Origin: Sciurus carolinensis
Taxonomy: Eukaryota > Chordata > Mammalia > Rodentia > Sciuridae
Length of the DNA: 64,000 nt
Direction of reading: 5' to 3'
Assembly: GCF_902686445.1 (NCBI RefSeq)
Contig: NC_062232.1
Location: forward strand, 72,061,440 to 72,125,439
The notes beneath the pieces were generated by a model. The model had not been told where the DNA came from. It searched no databases and worked only from the letters and a program-made list of their open reading frames with translations. This document shows positions 37,285 through 48,723 of the stretch, piece after piece. The first letter of the stretch is position 1. The number at the start of each line of letters is the position of its first letter. A program made the position numbers and the translations under genes.

Positions 37285-38516
37285 TGTTAGTCACCTTTAC
37301 ATCACTGTAACCAAAATGCATAACAAGAACAAATTAGAGGAGAGAAAGCTTATTTTGTCTCAGAGTTTCAGAGGTTTAGTTTATGGTCACTCAATTCCTT
37401 TGCTTTGGGTCCATGATTAAGAAGCACATCATGCTGAGAGTGTGTGGTAGAGGAGTGCTACTCTATTCATGGCATCCAGAAATCAGACAGAGAGAGGAAT
37501 AAGCTAAATGGAAGATGACTTTTTCCATGGCATGCCTCCAGTGACCCACCTCCTCAAGCTGTAACCTACCTGCATAGTTACCACACAGTTGGTACTATCA
37601 AACTAGGATGAACTTATTAAGTTATAGCTCTCAAAATGCAATAATTTCCCCTTTGAATATTAATGCAATAACACATTAGACTATGGGGTACAACTCATAT
37701 CCAAACCATATCTTTCAGGCCTTGACCCTTAAAAGTTCATGCCTATATTGCAATGTGAAATACATTTAGATCAGTTCCAAGACTCCCATAGACTTAACTC
37801 TTCCAGCATTGCCCAAAAGTCCAAAAGTAAAGTCTCCTCTGAGGATCAAAGCAAACTTTTTTGACTGTGAGTCCTGGATAAAATAAAAAACAAGTTACAT
37901 ACATCCAACATATGGCAGCAGAGTAAGCATTACCTATTTTAAAGGGAGAGATAGGGTCATAGTAAAAGGGATGGAACCAAAATAAGAATGATGGATATAA
38001 CATCTAGGATACATTATAGTAAGATGTGCTCTCCAAAGTCTTAAGCAAACCTGCCCCTTTATCCTTTCCAGTTAACTCATGGCCTCTTTCTTAGCCTTGG
38101 TTCTCTCTACCTTCAGCAGATTTTCTTGGCAGATTGCTGTGTTGCTGAAATCTTATTTCCTGGTGTCTCCATTCTTGATTTAGCTTCCTTCAATGCTTCA
38201 CATATTTCCACCTCAGGACAGCCCACAGTGATTCTGACCCAGTTACACTTTTCTTGGTCTTCAAGTTCTTCCTGTGAAATTTAAGTAGAAGCCTATATAA
38301 CCCCTTAACTCTAGCATCTATTATGGATAATGCTAAGTTATCCTTCCATCTCATGCAGTATATGGCTACAGTGGTATCTGGGTACCTGTGTGGCTGTGCA
38401 TGGTGAATTCAATTCTGGGGTAACAGATTTCCAGGCCTCCTTATTGTGAGAAGGTTTAGGTTCTCTTAAACAACTTTCTACTTTAGTACTCTTGAGCTTG
38501 ATATGGGTATGGTCTT

Positions 38517-38603
38517 TTTTGTGTGTGTGTGCTGGGGATCGAACCCAGGGCCTTGTGCTTACAAAGCAAGCACTCTACCGACTGAGCTATCTCCCCAGCC
38601 CCA
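38517..38603 (-). mobile_element. Near-consensus ID SINE
   Basis: Inverted ID element. On the minus strand it reads gctggggagatagctcagtc ... gggttcgatccccagcac followed by a short AC repeat tail. The A box (tagctcagtcgg) and B box (ggttcgatcc) of the tRNA-derived RNA polymerase III promoter look intact. Target duplication ggtatggtctt (38506-38516 and 38604-38614) is perfect. It is younger than the MaLR-like element that it interrupts. Confidence 0.93.
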
Positions 38604-39405
38604 GGTATGGTCTTATCCCGAGATGACCTAAAACCATCTTTCCTATTGTCTCTGTGCAGAGTACTTGTGTAATATCTTTTACAACCACAACTTCCTTGGC
38701 CCCAATTTTAAACTCACTATTCTGACCAATCCATCCATTTTTAAAATACTTTAGCTCTGCTTTATGGTCCAAATTCTCATAGGAAACCTGGCTTAAACCT
38801 GCTAGAAAAATCCATTCCATTGCACAAATCCTGTTATGTCTTGAAATTACTTCTGCAAAATTAATTAGCCCATAACTTTTAAATTCAGCTGCACATAGTC
38901 TCATGACATAGGCAAAATTCAGACAAGTTTGTTGCCAGAATGCAAAATGAATGACCTCTTCTCCAATTCCCAACTGAGTCATCAATTCCCTTTCAAGCCC
39001 CATGAACATGATCTTTACTCTCTGCATTCCTACAAGAATTCTGGTCTTCTAAGGTCTTATTAGAATTGACCATTAAACTCTGTTTACAACATTGTAAAGG
39101 CTATTATCTCTACACTTCTCCAAATCCCTTCTACAAAATAGTTCCAAAGACTTCCATACTAAAAGGTCAGTTTAGTCACAACAATGATCCCATTTCTCAG
39201 TACCAATTTCTGTGTTACTTTGTTTTCCTTTGCTGTGACCAAAATACCTAACAAGAATGCCTTAGAGTTGTAAAATTTTATTTTGGCTCACAGTTTTGGA
39301 GATTTAGTCCATGGTTTGCTGACTCCATTATTCTGGGCCCAGGTGAGGTAGAACATCATATCAGAAAGGTGTGGTGGAGAATTACCGCTTTAATGTTGGC
39401 CAGGA

Positions 39406-39422
39406 ATGAAAGAGAAAGAGAC

Positions 39423-39460
<38 letters not shown>

Positions 39461-39690
39461 AAAAGGAGGAGGAGGAGGAGGAAGAGGAAGGAGGAGAAAA
39501 AGAAGAAGAAGGAGGAGGAAGAAGGAGGAGGAGGAGGAGGGGGAGAAGGAGGAGAAAAGAGAGGAGAGGAGAGGAGAGAAGAGAAGGGAAGAGAAGAGAA
39601 GAGAAGAGAAGAGAAGAGAACAGAAGAGAACAGAAGAGAACAGAAGAGAACAGAAGAGAGAAGAGAAGAAAGGAGAGGAGAGAAAGGATC
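39406..39690. repeat. 280-bp polypurine tract (GA, GGA, AGAGA units)
   Basis: A nearly unbroken run of A and G on the plus strand: GA repeats, then GGA/GAA mixtures, then gaagagaacaga-type pentamer/decamer units. It grew at the place where this LTR family has a short GA tract. The four overlapping ORFs (39369-39777) with Glu/Arg or Ser/Leu repeats are translations of the repeat and not genes. Such mirror-like purine runs can form triplex (H-DNA). Confidence 0.95.
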
Positions 39691-39900
39691 AGAGGGAAGG
39701 TGAACCCTTCTGAGGCATGCACTGGTGACCACACTCCCCTAGCCACACCCAACTGCCAACAGTTACCATCCATTTAGTTCATTCAAAGTAGGTCAGACTG
39801 CTTAAGTTAACACCTTTCATGATCCAATCATTTCAACTCTGAATAATCATGCAACAACACAGTATATTTTGGGGACACCTCATATATAGGCCATATCTAA

Positions 39901-40580
39901 TGCATAACATTCAAAGCAAGGATAGAATCTTAAAAACTTCAAGAGAAAAACATCAGGTCACTTTCAGAGATAAACCAATAAGAATAACTTCTGGTTGCAG
40001 CAGAAACTCTAATATTCAGGAGGGTTTGGAATAATGTATTGCAAACTCAAAAGAAAATAATTTCAACCAAGAGTGCTATATCCAGAAGAAAATGAAGAAT
40101 AAATTTAAAAACCTTCCAATATAAACATAATCCAAAAATGTTCATGACTATAAAGTCAGTGTTACTGAAAATAATCAATGAAATATGACATGCTGAAGAA
40201 TTTAAACTTCAGAACTCCTGGAAAAATAAATATTTTCAGAAGATTAGTTAAGCAAATGATAAAAATGACCACATTAAACATGAGAAAACATTAAGGTAGA
40301 ATATTATAAGACCTCCCATGTTCTTGGATAGGCAAAATGAATATTGTTAAAATGGCTATATTACGAATAGTGATCTATAGCTTCAATGGAATACCCATGG
40401 AAATAACAATAGCATTTTTCACAGTACTGGAAAAAAAGATGTTGTAAAATCCATATGGAGGAACAAAAAAACAAAAGATCCAGAATTGTCAAAGCAATTA
40501 TGAGCAATAAAATCTGCAATATAGAAAAGAAATAATTCCTTCAGTTTTATATATCCATTAACTTTAAAATTGAACTGAAA
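39901..40580 (+). mobile_element. L1 remnant, right part
   Basis: L1 continues after the MaLR-like insertion: ORF1 C-terminal wording (gagaaaaacatcaggtcac near 39942) and then, after a gap, ORF2 wording (catgttcttggataggcaaaatgaat near 40318). The jump indicates an internal deletion or two separate L1 copies. Confidence 0.6.
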
Positions 40581-40799
40581 CCAGGTGCAGTGGTGAACAC
40601 CTATAATTCCAATGGCTCAGGAGGGTAAGGCAGGAAGATTGCAAGTTCAAAGCCAGCCTCAGCAATTCAGCAAGGCCCTAAGAAATCTAGGGAGACCCTG
40701 TCTCAAACTAAAATATAAAAACTGCTGGTGATGTGGCTCAGTGGTTAAGTACCCTGGGCTCAATCCCTGATACAAAAAATTAAAAAAAAAAAAAAAACT
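40581..40799 (+). mobile_element. B1-ID dimeric SINE
   Basis: 7SL-like part (ccaggtgcagtggtgaacacc), ID-like part (gatgtggctcagtgg) and a 16-base A tail. The neighbouring gaactgaaa and aactaaaac words may be a mutated target duplication. Confidence 0.88.
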
Positions 40800-41592
40800 A
40801 AAACCCAGATAGTCTGATTTAGGCATCATAGATCTTAATGTTCAACAACTATAAGGGGACATAATCTAGTTTTCAGTATAGGCACTAAATGAAACCCAGT
40901 GAATGTGACTAAAACCATGTTTAAAGTGAGACTAACACCTATAGACAACTTTATTATAAGAAAGTAGACATATCAAATAACCTAACCTCATCATTTAAGC
41001 TAGATAGAGAAACAACACAGCCCAAAGCTAGCACATTAGCACAATTATTAAAATATTTTTATTTATGATTTTTTTCAAAAAAATGAATGGAAAATTTTCA
41101 TTTAAATAAAAATATTGAAGCTTGATTTTGTTCAGAGTTTGTACTTAATTTTGTATTGGTTGGAAATTATACATTAAATAAAATTTTCAAATGATTTAGA
41201 TTTAAAATTTAAGTCTTATAAATAGACTGTTACTCAAAAAAATAGAACCATGTATCTGTGGTTATTTGCAAAAGATAATATTTACTGATTACTTCCTCTA
41301 TGTTAATCTTCATTATGTGTACTGGAATTCAACCAGTGAACATAATAGACAGAATACTTGTCCTCATGAAGCATCCATTTTTTGAGTATTAAAGAAAAAA
41401 AATATATTATATTCAAAATGGTCAAGTACTAAGTAAAAAATAATAAAGCAAGTAAGGATAATAAAAGATGACTTTATGGAAAAATTCTTCAAGAGAGAGC
41501 AGCAACTTTCAAAGCCCTTAATAACAAGTTTGAAGTTGCATTAATATTTGGAGTTTCATGGACATATTAGGGCCAATGATAAAAATTTATAA
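40800..41592. other. Unassigned AT-rich sequence
   Basis: No repeat or gene recognised. Confidence 0.4.
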
Positions 41593-41604
41593 GATGCAAT
41601 TTTT

Positions 41605-42639
41605 AATTTTTTTACAGACTGCATTTTGATTCATTGTACACAAATGGGGTATATCTTATCATTTCTATGGTTATGCACGATGTAGATTCATACCATTTGT
41701 GTAATCATACATGTACATAGGGTAATGATGTCTGTCTCATTCCACCATTTTTCATAGCCCCCTTCCTCTCATTTTCCTCTATGTAATCTAAAGTTACTCC
41801 ATTCTTCTCTCACCCCTCACTCTCCCACTCCCATTATATATCATCATCTACTTATTAGGGTAAACATTCAGCCTTTGGTTTTTGGGGATTGGTTTATTTC
41901 ACTTAGCATGATATTCTCCAATCTATCCATTTATCTGCAAATGCCATAATATTATTCTTCTTGATGACTGAAGAATATTCCATTGTGTATGTTTAGCACA
42001 GTTTCTTTATCCATTCATCTGGAAGGACATCTAGGTTGGTTCCACAATCTAGCTATTGTAAATTGAAGTGGTATAAACATTGATGTGACTGCATTACTCT
42101 AGTATGCTAATTTTAAGTCCTTTGGGTAAAGAATCAATAAATGGGATGGATTAAAACTAAAGAGTTTTTTCCCAACAAAGGATACAATCAATGAAGTGAA
42201 AAGAGAGCCTACAAAGTAGAAGAAAATCTTTTTCACATGTAGTTCAGATAGAGTACTCATCTCCTAAATTTATAAAGAACTTACAAAACTTTACACCCAA
42301 AATACAAAAAACCCAATCAATAGATGGGCCAAGGAACTTTACAGAATAAGATATACAGGTGATTAATAAATATATGAAAAAGCGTTCAACATCTCTAGTA
42401 ATTAGAAAAATGCAAATTAAAACAACTAATTTCATCTTACTCCAATTAGAAAGGCTATTATCAAGAACACAATAATAGATGTTGGCGTGGATGTGGGGAA
42501 AAAGGCACACTTTACATTGCTGGTGGAGTTGCATATTGGTGCAGCCACTTTGGAAAGCAGTGTAGAGTTTCCTCAGAAAACTTGGAATGGACCCACCTTT
42601 TGACCCAGTTATCCCACTCCTCAGTTTATACCTAAAGGG
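41605..42639 (-). mobile_element. 5'-inverted (twin-primed) L1 insertion
   Basis: One insertion made of two L1 pieces in opposite orientation. 41605-42128 is minus-strand L1 3' end. 42129-42639 is plus-strand ORF2 sequence from just upstream of it. A perfect 12-bp target duplication, gatgcaattttt (41593-41604 and 42640-42651), encloses both, so they arrived together. The two pieces meet at almost the same L1 position (a shared ccaaagg-like word), as in twin-primed reverse transcription. The 96-residue minus-strand ORF at 42244-42534 is the antisense of ORF2. Confidence 0.9.
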
Positions 42640-42728
42640 GATGCAATTTTTTATATGATTATTCTGGAGTCTTTTTTGACCACTAAACTTGAGGTAATGT
42701 GAAGTAGTTTCAGATATTTGAAGATTCT

Positions 42729-43186
42729 TATTATGGTTTAGACATAGATGTTCCCCAAAAGCTCATGCATGAGAAAATGTGAGAAAGTTTATAGGTGAGA
42801 TGATTAAGTTATAAGAGGATTAACTTAATTAATGCATTAATTTAGCTGATAGGGATACACTTGGTGATACACGTAGGCATCTAGGATGAGTTGAAGGAGG
42901 TAGGTCTCTGGGGGTATGTCTTGAGGATTCTTATTTTGTTCTTGTTAAGCAGAGTTCTCTTTCTTCTTCCTGAAGCCATGTCCCGATCTGTTTCAATCCA
43001 CCACACTCTTCTGCCATGTTCTGCCTCACCTTGGGCCCCAAAGAAGAGAGTCAAGTGTCTATAGACTAAAACCTCTGAAACTGTGAACCCACAAATAAAC
43101 TTTTCCTCCTCTAATTTTTCTTGCTAGAACTTTTGGTCATACCAGCAAAAAAAAAAAGCAAAAAAAAAAAAAACCTGACTAAAAAT
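42729..43186 (+). mobile_element. MaLR-like solo LTR
   Basis: Starts ttattatggtttagac and has gttctgcctcaccttggg, the cctctgaaactgtgaa block, an AATAAA at about 43095 and an end near cctgactaaaa. Two A-rich runs interrupt its last 50 bp. Confidence 0.75.
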
Positions 43187-43578
43187 GTCTTATAGGTAAT
43201 TACTGACATTTTTAGAAGTTATTTGAATTCTTATACTTCTTCACATCAAATAATGGTTGATAAGTTCCAAAAGCAAATGAAGACAGAGAACCTATTCATA
43301 ATAACAGATCCTTTACTTTAAACAACCTACCTATCTTTTAGTTGGCAAATAATATATTCAGTCAACACATTTTGGACTGGAGAGACTACCAGGAAAAACC
43401 CCACATCCAGAAGGATGCCACAGCGTCTCATATTTTAAAGACCAGATCCATTGATGTAATATCAATAAATATCAATAGTATAAGTTATATTTTTATTCTG
43501 CAATCTGATATGCTTCTCTTTCCTTTAGCACCTGGATCCATTGCATGGAAAATACTCTTTTATTTTCTATTATCCCCA
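43187..43578. other. Unassigned sequence upstream of the provirus
   Basis: No family recognised. It ends in the 4-bp target site ccca (43575-43578). Confidence 0.4.
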
Positions 43579-44056
43579 TGAGGGAGATACAGAAGTCTGT
43601 AGGCAGCCAGGGCAAGATGGCAAGTGAGAAAGTCAGGGGCAGGTCCATACCAAAGAAGCATGGAGAAGGTCCTCCAATGAGGTCAACTTCCCAGTTGATG
43701 AAAGTCCTGGTGGACACAAGCACATCACCCAGTCAGACAGACATTTCCATATTCATGCTCTAAATGGTGACTCTAGTGGAAAAACTAAAAGACACATGAA
43801 CACAGGTAACACCAATAAATAAAAATGAGGAAAGTGTGAACAGGAGAGGAGAAAAGGAAAGGAGAAAATTCCAGAGACTGTGAAAAGAACAAGCGAAAAC
43901 TTTCCCATCAGACTCCTGGGGGGCCCCCTTCTTTTCAGAGAAGTCTGTTACTGACTCTTTTGCAATAAACTTGCTGCTTGCTTGCTATCTCTGTGTCATG
44001 TTCTTCAATTCCTTGCTGAGCAGAGACAATGAACCCACCATCCCTAGACAGTAACA
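43579..44056 (+). repeat. 5' LTR of provirus
   Basis: 478 bp, starting tgagggagat and ending cagtaaca. It aligns with 53071-53560 from end to end. An AATAAA at 43964-43969 is the polyadenylation signal, and a TATA-like aataaataaaaa is at about 43814-43825. The ORFs at 43342-43581 and 43545-43763 overlap it by chance. Confidence 0.93.
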
Positions 44057-44060
44057 AAAT

Positions 44061-44078
44061 TAGGGACTCATCCAGGAT
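44061..44078 (+). promoter_or_regulatory. Degenerate proline-tRNA primer-binding site
   Basis: tagggactcatccaggat sits 4 bp after the LTR. It matches the standard tRNA-Pro binding site at 14 of 18 positions, and all four differences are A in place of G. This is where a tRNA would prime minus-strand DNA synthesis. Confidence 0.75.
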
Positions 44079-44969
44079 TGAAACCACTGACTCAAATTTC
44101 AGTAACAGTCATGGTAAATGGCCGATGAGACCTGGAACTTGACTCTTGATTGTCTGGTACTTATGTGGTTCTCTTAGACTGGGGAAGCCCCCAGCAATAA
44201 CTAAGAAGCATGGCTGAATTTCAGACTATTTTTTTAATGCTTCTCTTGAGAAGACACATGAGTAATAGGCCCCACTGTCCGTAACAGAATTGGCAACATT
44301 TCTTTTCCTCCTTATGGGAACACAGCTTGTCAGTTGAGAATAAGTCACTCTTAATTTTTCTTTACCTTATGCAGAGACCTTGCTGTTTTTGTCATGATAG
44401 GTACGACCTATAATAGAGGAACTACCTATCTTTTTCAAACATTTGGCAAACCACCCATTATCTCCCTTGTGGCTTTTTAAGGACTCTCCAAAAGGAAGAA
44501 ATAAAAAGGTGGGGATACTATTATGACCATCACAGGACATCTCCTGGGCTTGATTTATAACAGCTGCTGGGAGCCTCCTTACACAGGAAAAGACCCACAT
44601 ATGTGGTTTAGGAGTCCCAAGTTCAGGGGACTCTTCTTAACTCAGAGACTTCAGCATAAGTCAAGGTGGCTGCTTTTCCTCCAGATTCTTGTTCTGAGGA
44701 TTCTGTATCTCTTTTTGATGGTAATTAAGTGGGGATTACATGCTTTCTGGGAATGGAAGCATCAGAGATATCTAGGTTACAAAAAGAACCTAGACTGCAG
44801 TCTATGGGTAAACTTGACCTATCCCTTCCTTGTCATCATCCCTTGTTAGATTTGGGGCCAACCTGGTCTGTTAGATTTGCAGTCTGGAGTTGCCCCTCTG
44901 GATTAATAAAAGAGTGAGAAGGGGATTGTGTGACCTACATAAAGACTTCATCTTTCTTTTCATTTCCAG

Positions 44970-46515
44970 ATGGGATCCAATTCTTCCAAAATCCCATAAG
45001 ACTCACCTCTTTCATGTCTGCTCAAAAACTGGGATAATCTGGACCCCTAATAAAACAGGAAAATTTTTAACTAACTTATTTGCAGTGAAGCCTGGGCTCA
45101 GTACCTATTAGTAAATGGAGAACAGTGATCACCTTAGGGGACCCTAACTACAGTATTAGATGTTTTCAGCAATTAGATGTTTTCTGTAAACAGGAAGGTA
45201 AATTGAATAAAGTTTCTTATGTACAATTGTTCTTTATCTGACAGCTCATCCTGAACTAACAAAGGATTGCAAAATTGACAGATCCTAGTGGCAGCCTGCT
45301 GCTCTAAACCAGACACCAAATTGCTGGGGGGTGGAGGGGACAAATTTCTTTTCAGAAGAAAAGGGAACTTTACCAGTTAAACAGAAAATCTCCTCAGCCC
45401 CATCTGAAAGGAAGATAATAGGTCCTAAGACCACTTCCCCTTTATATTCCAATTTAAAAGAACTGCAACCCAGTCTTCCTTATCCAGAGACAAAATTAAA
45501 AGTTAAACTATGGCCCCAGAGTCGCTAGGAAATCTGTTATTCAGGGTATATTTCCCCTAAGGGCAATGCCAATGGGGGAAATTTGGACCTGAGACTTGTC
45601 CCGTTTTCATTAACTGAATTAAAGAACATAAAGAATGACCTCGGGGATTACACTGAAAACCCAGAGCAATATATTCAAACCTTCCATCAGTTGTCAAATC
45701 TTTATGACTTAGCATGGAAGGATACTATGTTGCTTTTGAGTCAGACTCTAACATCCTTGGAAAAGCAAAGGCTCTTAGAGAAGGCTATTGAAACAGCGGG
45801 GAGAGGGACAGTAACCATGGTTGACAAGATTTGAAGCATTCCCACTGGGAGTCTCACTGTTTCCCTCACTAAACCAAACTGGAATGATTACAGAGATAGA
45901 GATGAATGGGACAAATAACACTTCATATACTGTGTGTTAAAGGGAATGAGAATGGTTCAATTAAGTTTTTCAATTATACTCAATTAACAAACGTGGTTCA
46001 GGGAGAAGGATAGCCAATGGTGACCTTGTACAAAGACTCCAAGAGGCCATTATTAAACATACTAATGTTGAGTCACAGTCATAGATGGAGGAAATTATCC
46101 TTAAAGACAAATTCTTGACAAATTTACTCCAGACATTACTGAGAAGGCTCCAAAAACTGGCAATGGAACTGGGCAAAACCTTGGACCAATTAGTCCAGCC
46201 TAAAATAATAGTCTTTTATAATAGGGACCTAGAAAAGGAGAAAAAGAAGGACAAAAGAGAATAAGAGAAATGGAGAATTAGCAGTAGTCCTGCAGGCAAA
46301 GGAATTAGGATACTCTTCAGCTTCTTGTTTCTCTTGTGGGAAGGAAGACTATGTTAAGAAGGAATGCCCCCAGAGGCACAAATTTCCCAGACCTCTTCCT
46401 GGACCTTGTCCACTATGTGGGCGGAACCACTGGAAGGCTAGATGTACTCAGAACCTGCAGAATCAAGGCCATTGCCCACCATTTCCCAATAATGGGTCCC
46501 AGGGGCTTCCTTCTT
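44970..46515 (+). pseudogene. gag: gag remnant (matrix, capsid, nucleocapsid)
   Basis: Gag forms the virion core. A start codon at 44970 begins MGSNSSK, with a glycine at position 2 suited to myristoylation, but codon 10 (44997-44999) is a stop. A capsid-like stretch at 45583-45834 carries PFSLTEL and the EKQR motif near its end. Nucleocapsid follows: a first zinc knuckle at 46326-46367 (CFSC...C) whose histidine is replaced by tyrosine at 46350-46352, and a second, intact one at 46407-46445 (CPLC, GRNH, then WKARC). Frames change repeatedly. The ORF at 46336-46530 reads the nucleocapsid region out of frame. Confidence 0.9.
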
Positions 46516-47831
46516 AGTTCCCTTGACTGACATAAAACTCAAGGAGACCTGGGTGACCTTGATAGTGGACAGACACCAGATAACCTTTCTTCTTGACATG
46601 GAAGCTTGACTCTAAGTCCTGCCCTTCTCTTCTGGACCTTAGTCCCAAGATAAATTAACTCTTCCGTGTATATCAAGTCAGTCCCTTGAGTGATATTAGT
46701 AGACTTCTTGCTTGTTCATGGGGTTAATTCCACTTCTGTCACTCTTTTCTCATCATGCCAGAGACTCCAACTCCTATCTTAGGGAAAGACCTATATCTCG
46801 ATTAAAGGTCAAATTACTTTACCACCTGAGGAATATAATTGTATGCCTCTAATGGAAATGGATACAGATCGCAGTCTGGTCTGACAATATCATGGGAAGA
46901 GTATGAACTAAAACCCCTGTTGCAATATATCTTCAGGATCCCTAATACTTCCCTCATCAGAAGCAATAACCCTTAAGACTAGAGACCAAAGAAGGATTAA
47001 TACCTATTATACTAAATTTGAAATGACAGGGACTTTTGGTAGAGTGCCCTATACCCTATTATCTTCCTATATTGGGGGTTTCAAAGGGTCCTAACAAATG
47101 GAGATTAAGTTCAGGAACTTCATAAAATCAATGAAACAGTAGTCCCTTTGCATTTGTAGTTCCAAAACTATGTACTCTCCTTACCCAGATTCACAAGGGA
47201 ACTGCTTATTATACTGTCCTAAACCTAAATGGATGCCTTTTTCTGCATTTTCTGCACATCCCAAAAGCCAACCTATATTCACTTTGAGGATTCTACTTGT
47301 AATTCAGGAAAAGTTACCTGGACAGTCCTTCCACAGGAATTTAGAGACAGCCCCCATCTGTTTGGACAAGCACTGGCACAAGACCTCATGAACTGGTCAA
47401 ACCCTGAAGCTGTTACTTCAATGTGTAGATTTCTTTATTTTGTGTGGAACTTCAGATAAAAAAAAATTTATTTGAGCATTGGCTCTCTTTTAAATTTCCT
47501 GGACAATATTGGATATACAGTATCCTGAGAGAAGGCTCAATTGTGCATATCCGGGGTTACCTATTTAGGCATGATACTGGAAGGTGAAACCTGAAAGCTT
47601 TGCCCAGAAAAAGTCAACCCATATTGTCACATCCCCTTCCTCAGACAGTAAAACAACTTAGGGCCTTTCTTTGAACAACTGGACATAGTAAATTTTGGAT
47701 CCCTGGACATGTTTAGAAGGCAAGATCCCTCTATGATCACCTCAAGGAAGCAAAGGGACACTCATAGGCAATCATTAATTGGACTCCAGAGATGAGGAAA
47801 GTCTTCAACACATTAAAAATAACTCTTAGGA

Positions 47832-48455
47832 GAAAAGACCTCCGGGTATCTGAGGCAGCTTCGAGGGAAGCAGATTTCAGAGCCTCTGTGTAATGCTAAC
47901 CGCAAGAGCAGCACCTGGCACCTGGAGAAAACACCTCCAGTTGTCTGTGGCAGCAGCCTCAGGGGCAACTGCACCCCACCCCACAACCTTGGTGCCCTTC
48001 AACAGACGAATGGATAAAGAAAACATAATAATATAAATATCATGGAATACTACGCAACTTTAAATAAGAATGAAATTATGGCATTTGCTGGTAAATGGAT
48101 GGAGTTGGAGAATATCATGCTAAACAAAATAAGGCAAACCCAAAAAACCAAAGGCCAAATGTTTTCTTTGACATGTGGATGTTAATTCACCATAAGGGGG
48201 GGCGGGTAGGGAAGAATACAGTTGCTTTATATTAGGTAGAGGGAAGTGAAGGGAGGGGAAAGGGGTATGGGTGTAGGAAGGATAGTAGAGTGAAACAGAC
48301 ATTATTACCTCATGTACATATATAACTGTGTGACCAGTGTGATTCTGCAATATGTATAATCAGAAAAATAAGAGATTATAGTCCATTTATGTACGATCTA
48401 TTTAAATGTAAAAATACATTCTACTGTCATGTACAACTAATTAGAACAAATAAAA
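47832..48455 (+). mobile_element. L1 3' end with an unrelated GC-rich 5' segment, inserted in pol
   Basis: 47988-48455 is the end of a fairly young L1 (cccttcaacagacgaatgg ... aagaatgaaattatggc ... ctaattagaacaaataaaaaaa). Upstream, 47832-47987 is GC-rich and does not match L1 ORF2. It joins the L1 at about ccacaacctt. The whole interrupts the pol alignment. Short repeats actctta / gctctta on either side (47822-47828 and 48462-48468) may be the target duplication. The GC-rich part could be L1 5' untranslated sequence (internal deletion) or another RNA. Confidence 0.7.
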
Positions 48456-48608
48456 AAACCCAGCTCTTACCCAGACCTGAGCTCATTCAGTCAACTTTTC
48501 AATTATGTGTTACAGAAAAAAGAATAGTGGCACTGAAAATGATTGCTCAATCCTTGGGGTGGAGGGCCACTCCCCAGCCAGTAAGATGCCTGACTAAAGA
48601 ATTAGACA

Positions 48609-48723
48609 GGGGCTGAGGATATAGCTCAGGTGGTAGAGTGCTTGCCTCGCAAGCACAAAGCCCTGGGTTCAATCCTCAGCACTGCAAAAAAAATAAATAA
48701 ATAAATACAAAATAAATAAAATA
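48609..48723 (+). mobile_element. ID SINE inserted in pol
   Basis: gggctgaggatatagctcagg ... gttcaatcctcagcac with an AAAT-rich tail. Perfect 9-bp target duplication aattagaca (48600-48608 and 48724-48732). Confidence 0.95.

Larger units (their letters stand above)
37285..39900 (-). mobile_element. Second full-length MaLR-like LTR retrotransposon
   Basis: On the minus strand: 5' LTR 39211-39900, interior 37714-39210, 3' LTR 37285-37713. It lies inside L1, with flanks tgcca (37280-37284) and tgcat (39901-39905) as a 5-bp target duplication with one change. Its interior matches that of the element at 22678-25146 in the same order (for example gcagagtaagcatt, tctctgtgcagagtac and tagtccaattccca-type blocks). 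The 146-residue minus-strand ORF at 38587-39027 covers part of the gag-like vestige; one end lies in an ID SINE and I would not call it a gene. The left LTR end is diverged. Confidence 0.75.

Noticed and set aside
38587..39027. 146-residue minus-strand ORF, the longest non-repeat ORF besides the provirus
   Set aside because: It lies in the interior of a MaLR-like element and partly in an ID SINE. At most it is a gag vestige, and the sister copies do not keep the frame.
39369..39777. Four overlapping ORFs of 114-127 residues with Arg/Glu or Ser/Leu repeats
   Set aside because: They are translations of the polypurine/polypyrimidine repeat on both strands and have no non-repetitive content.
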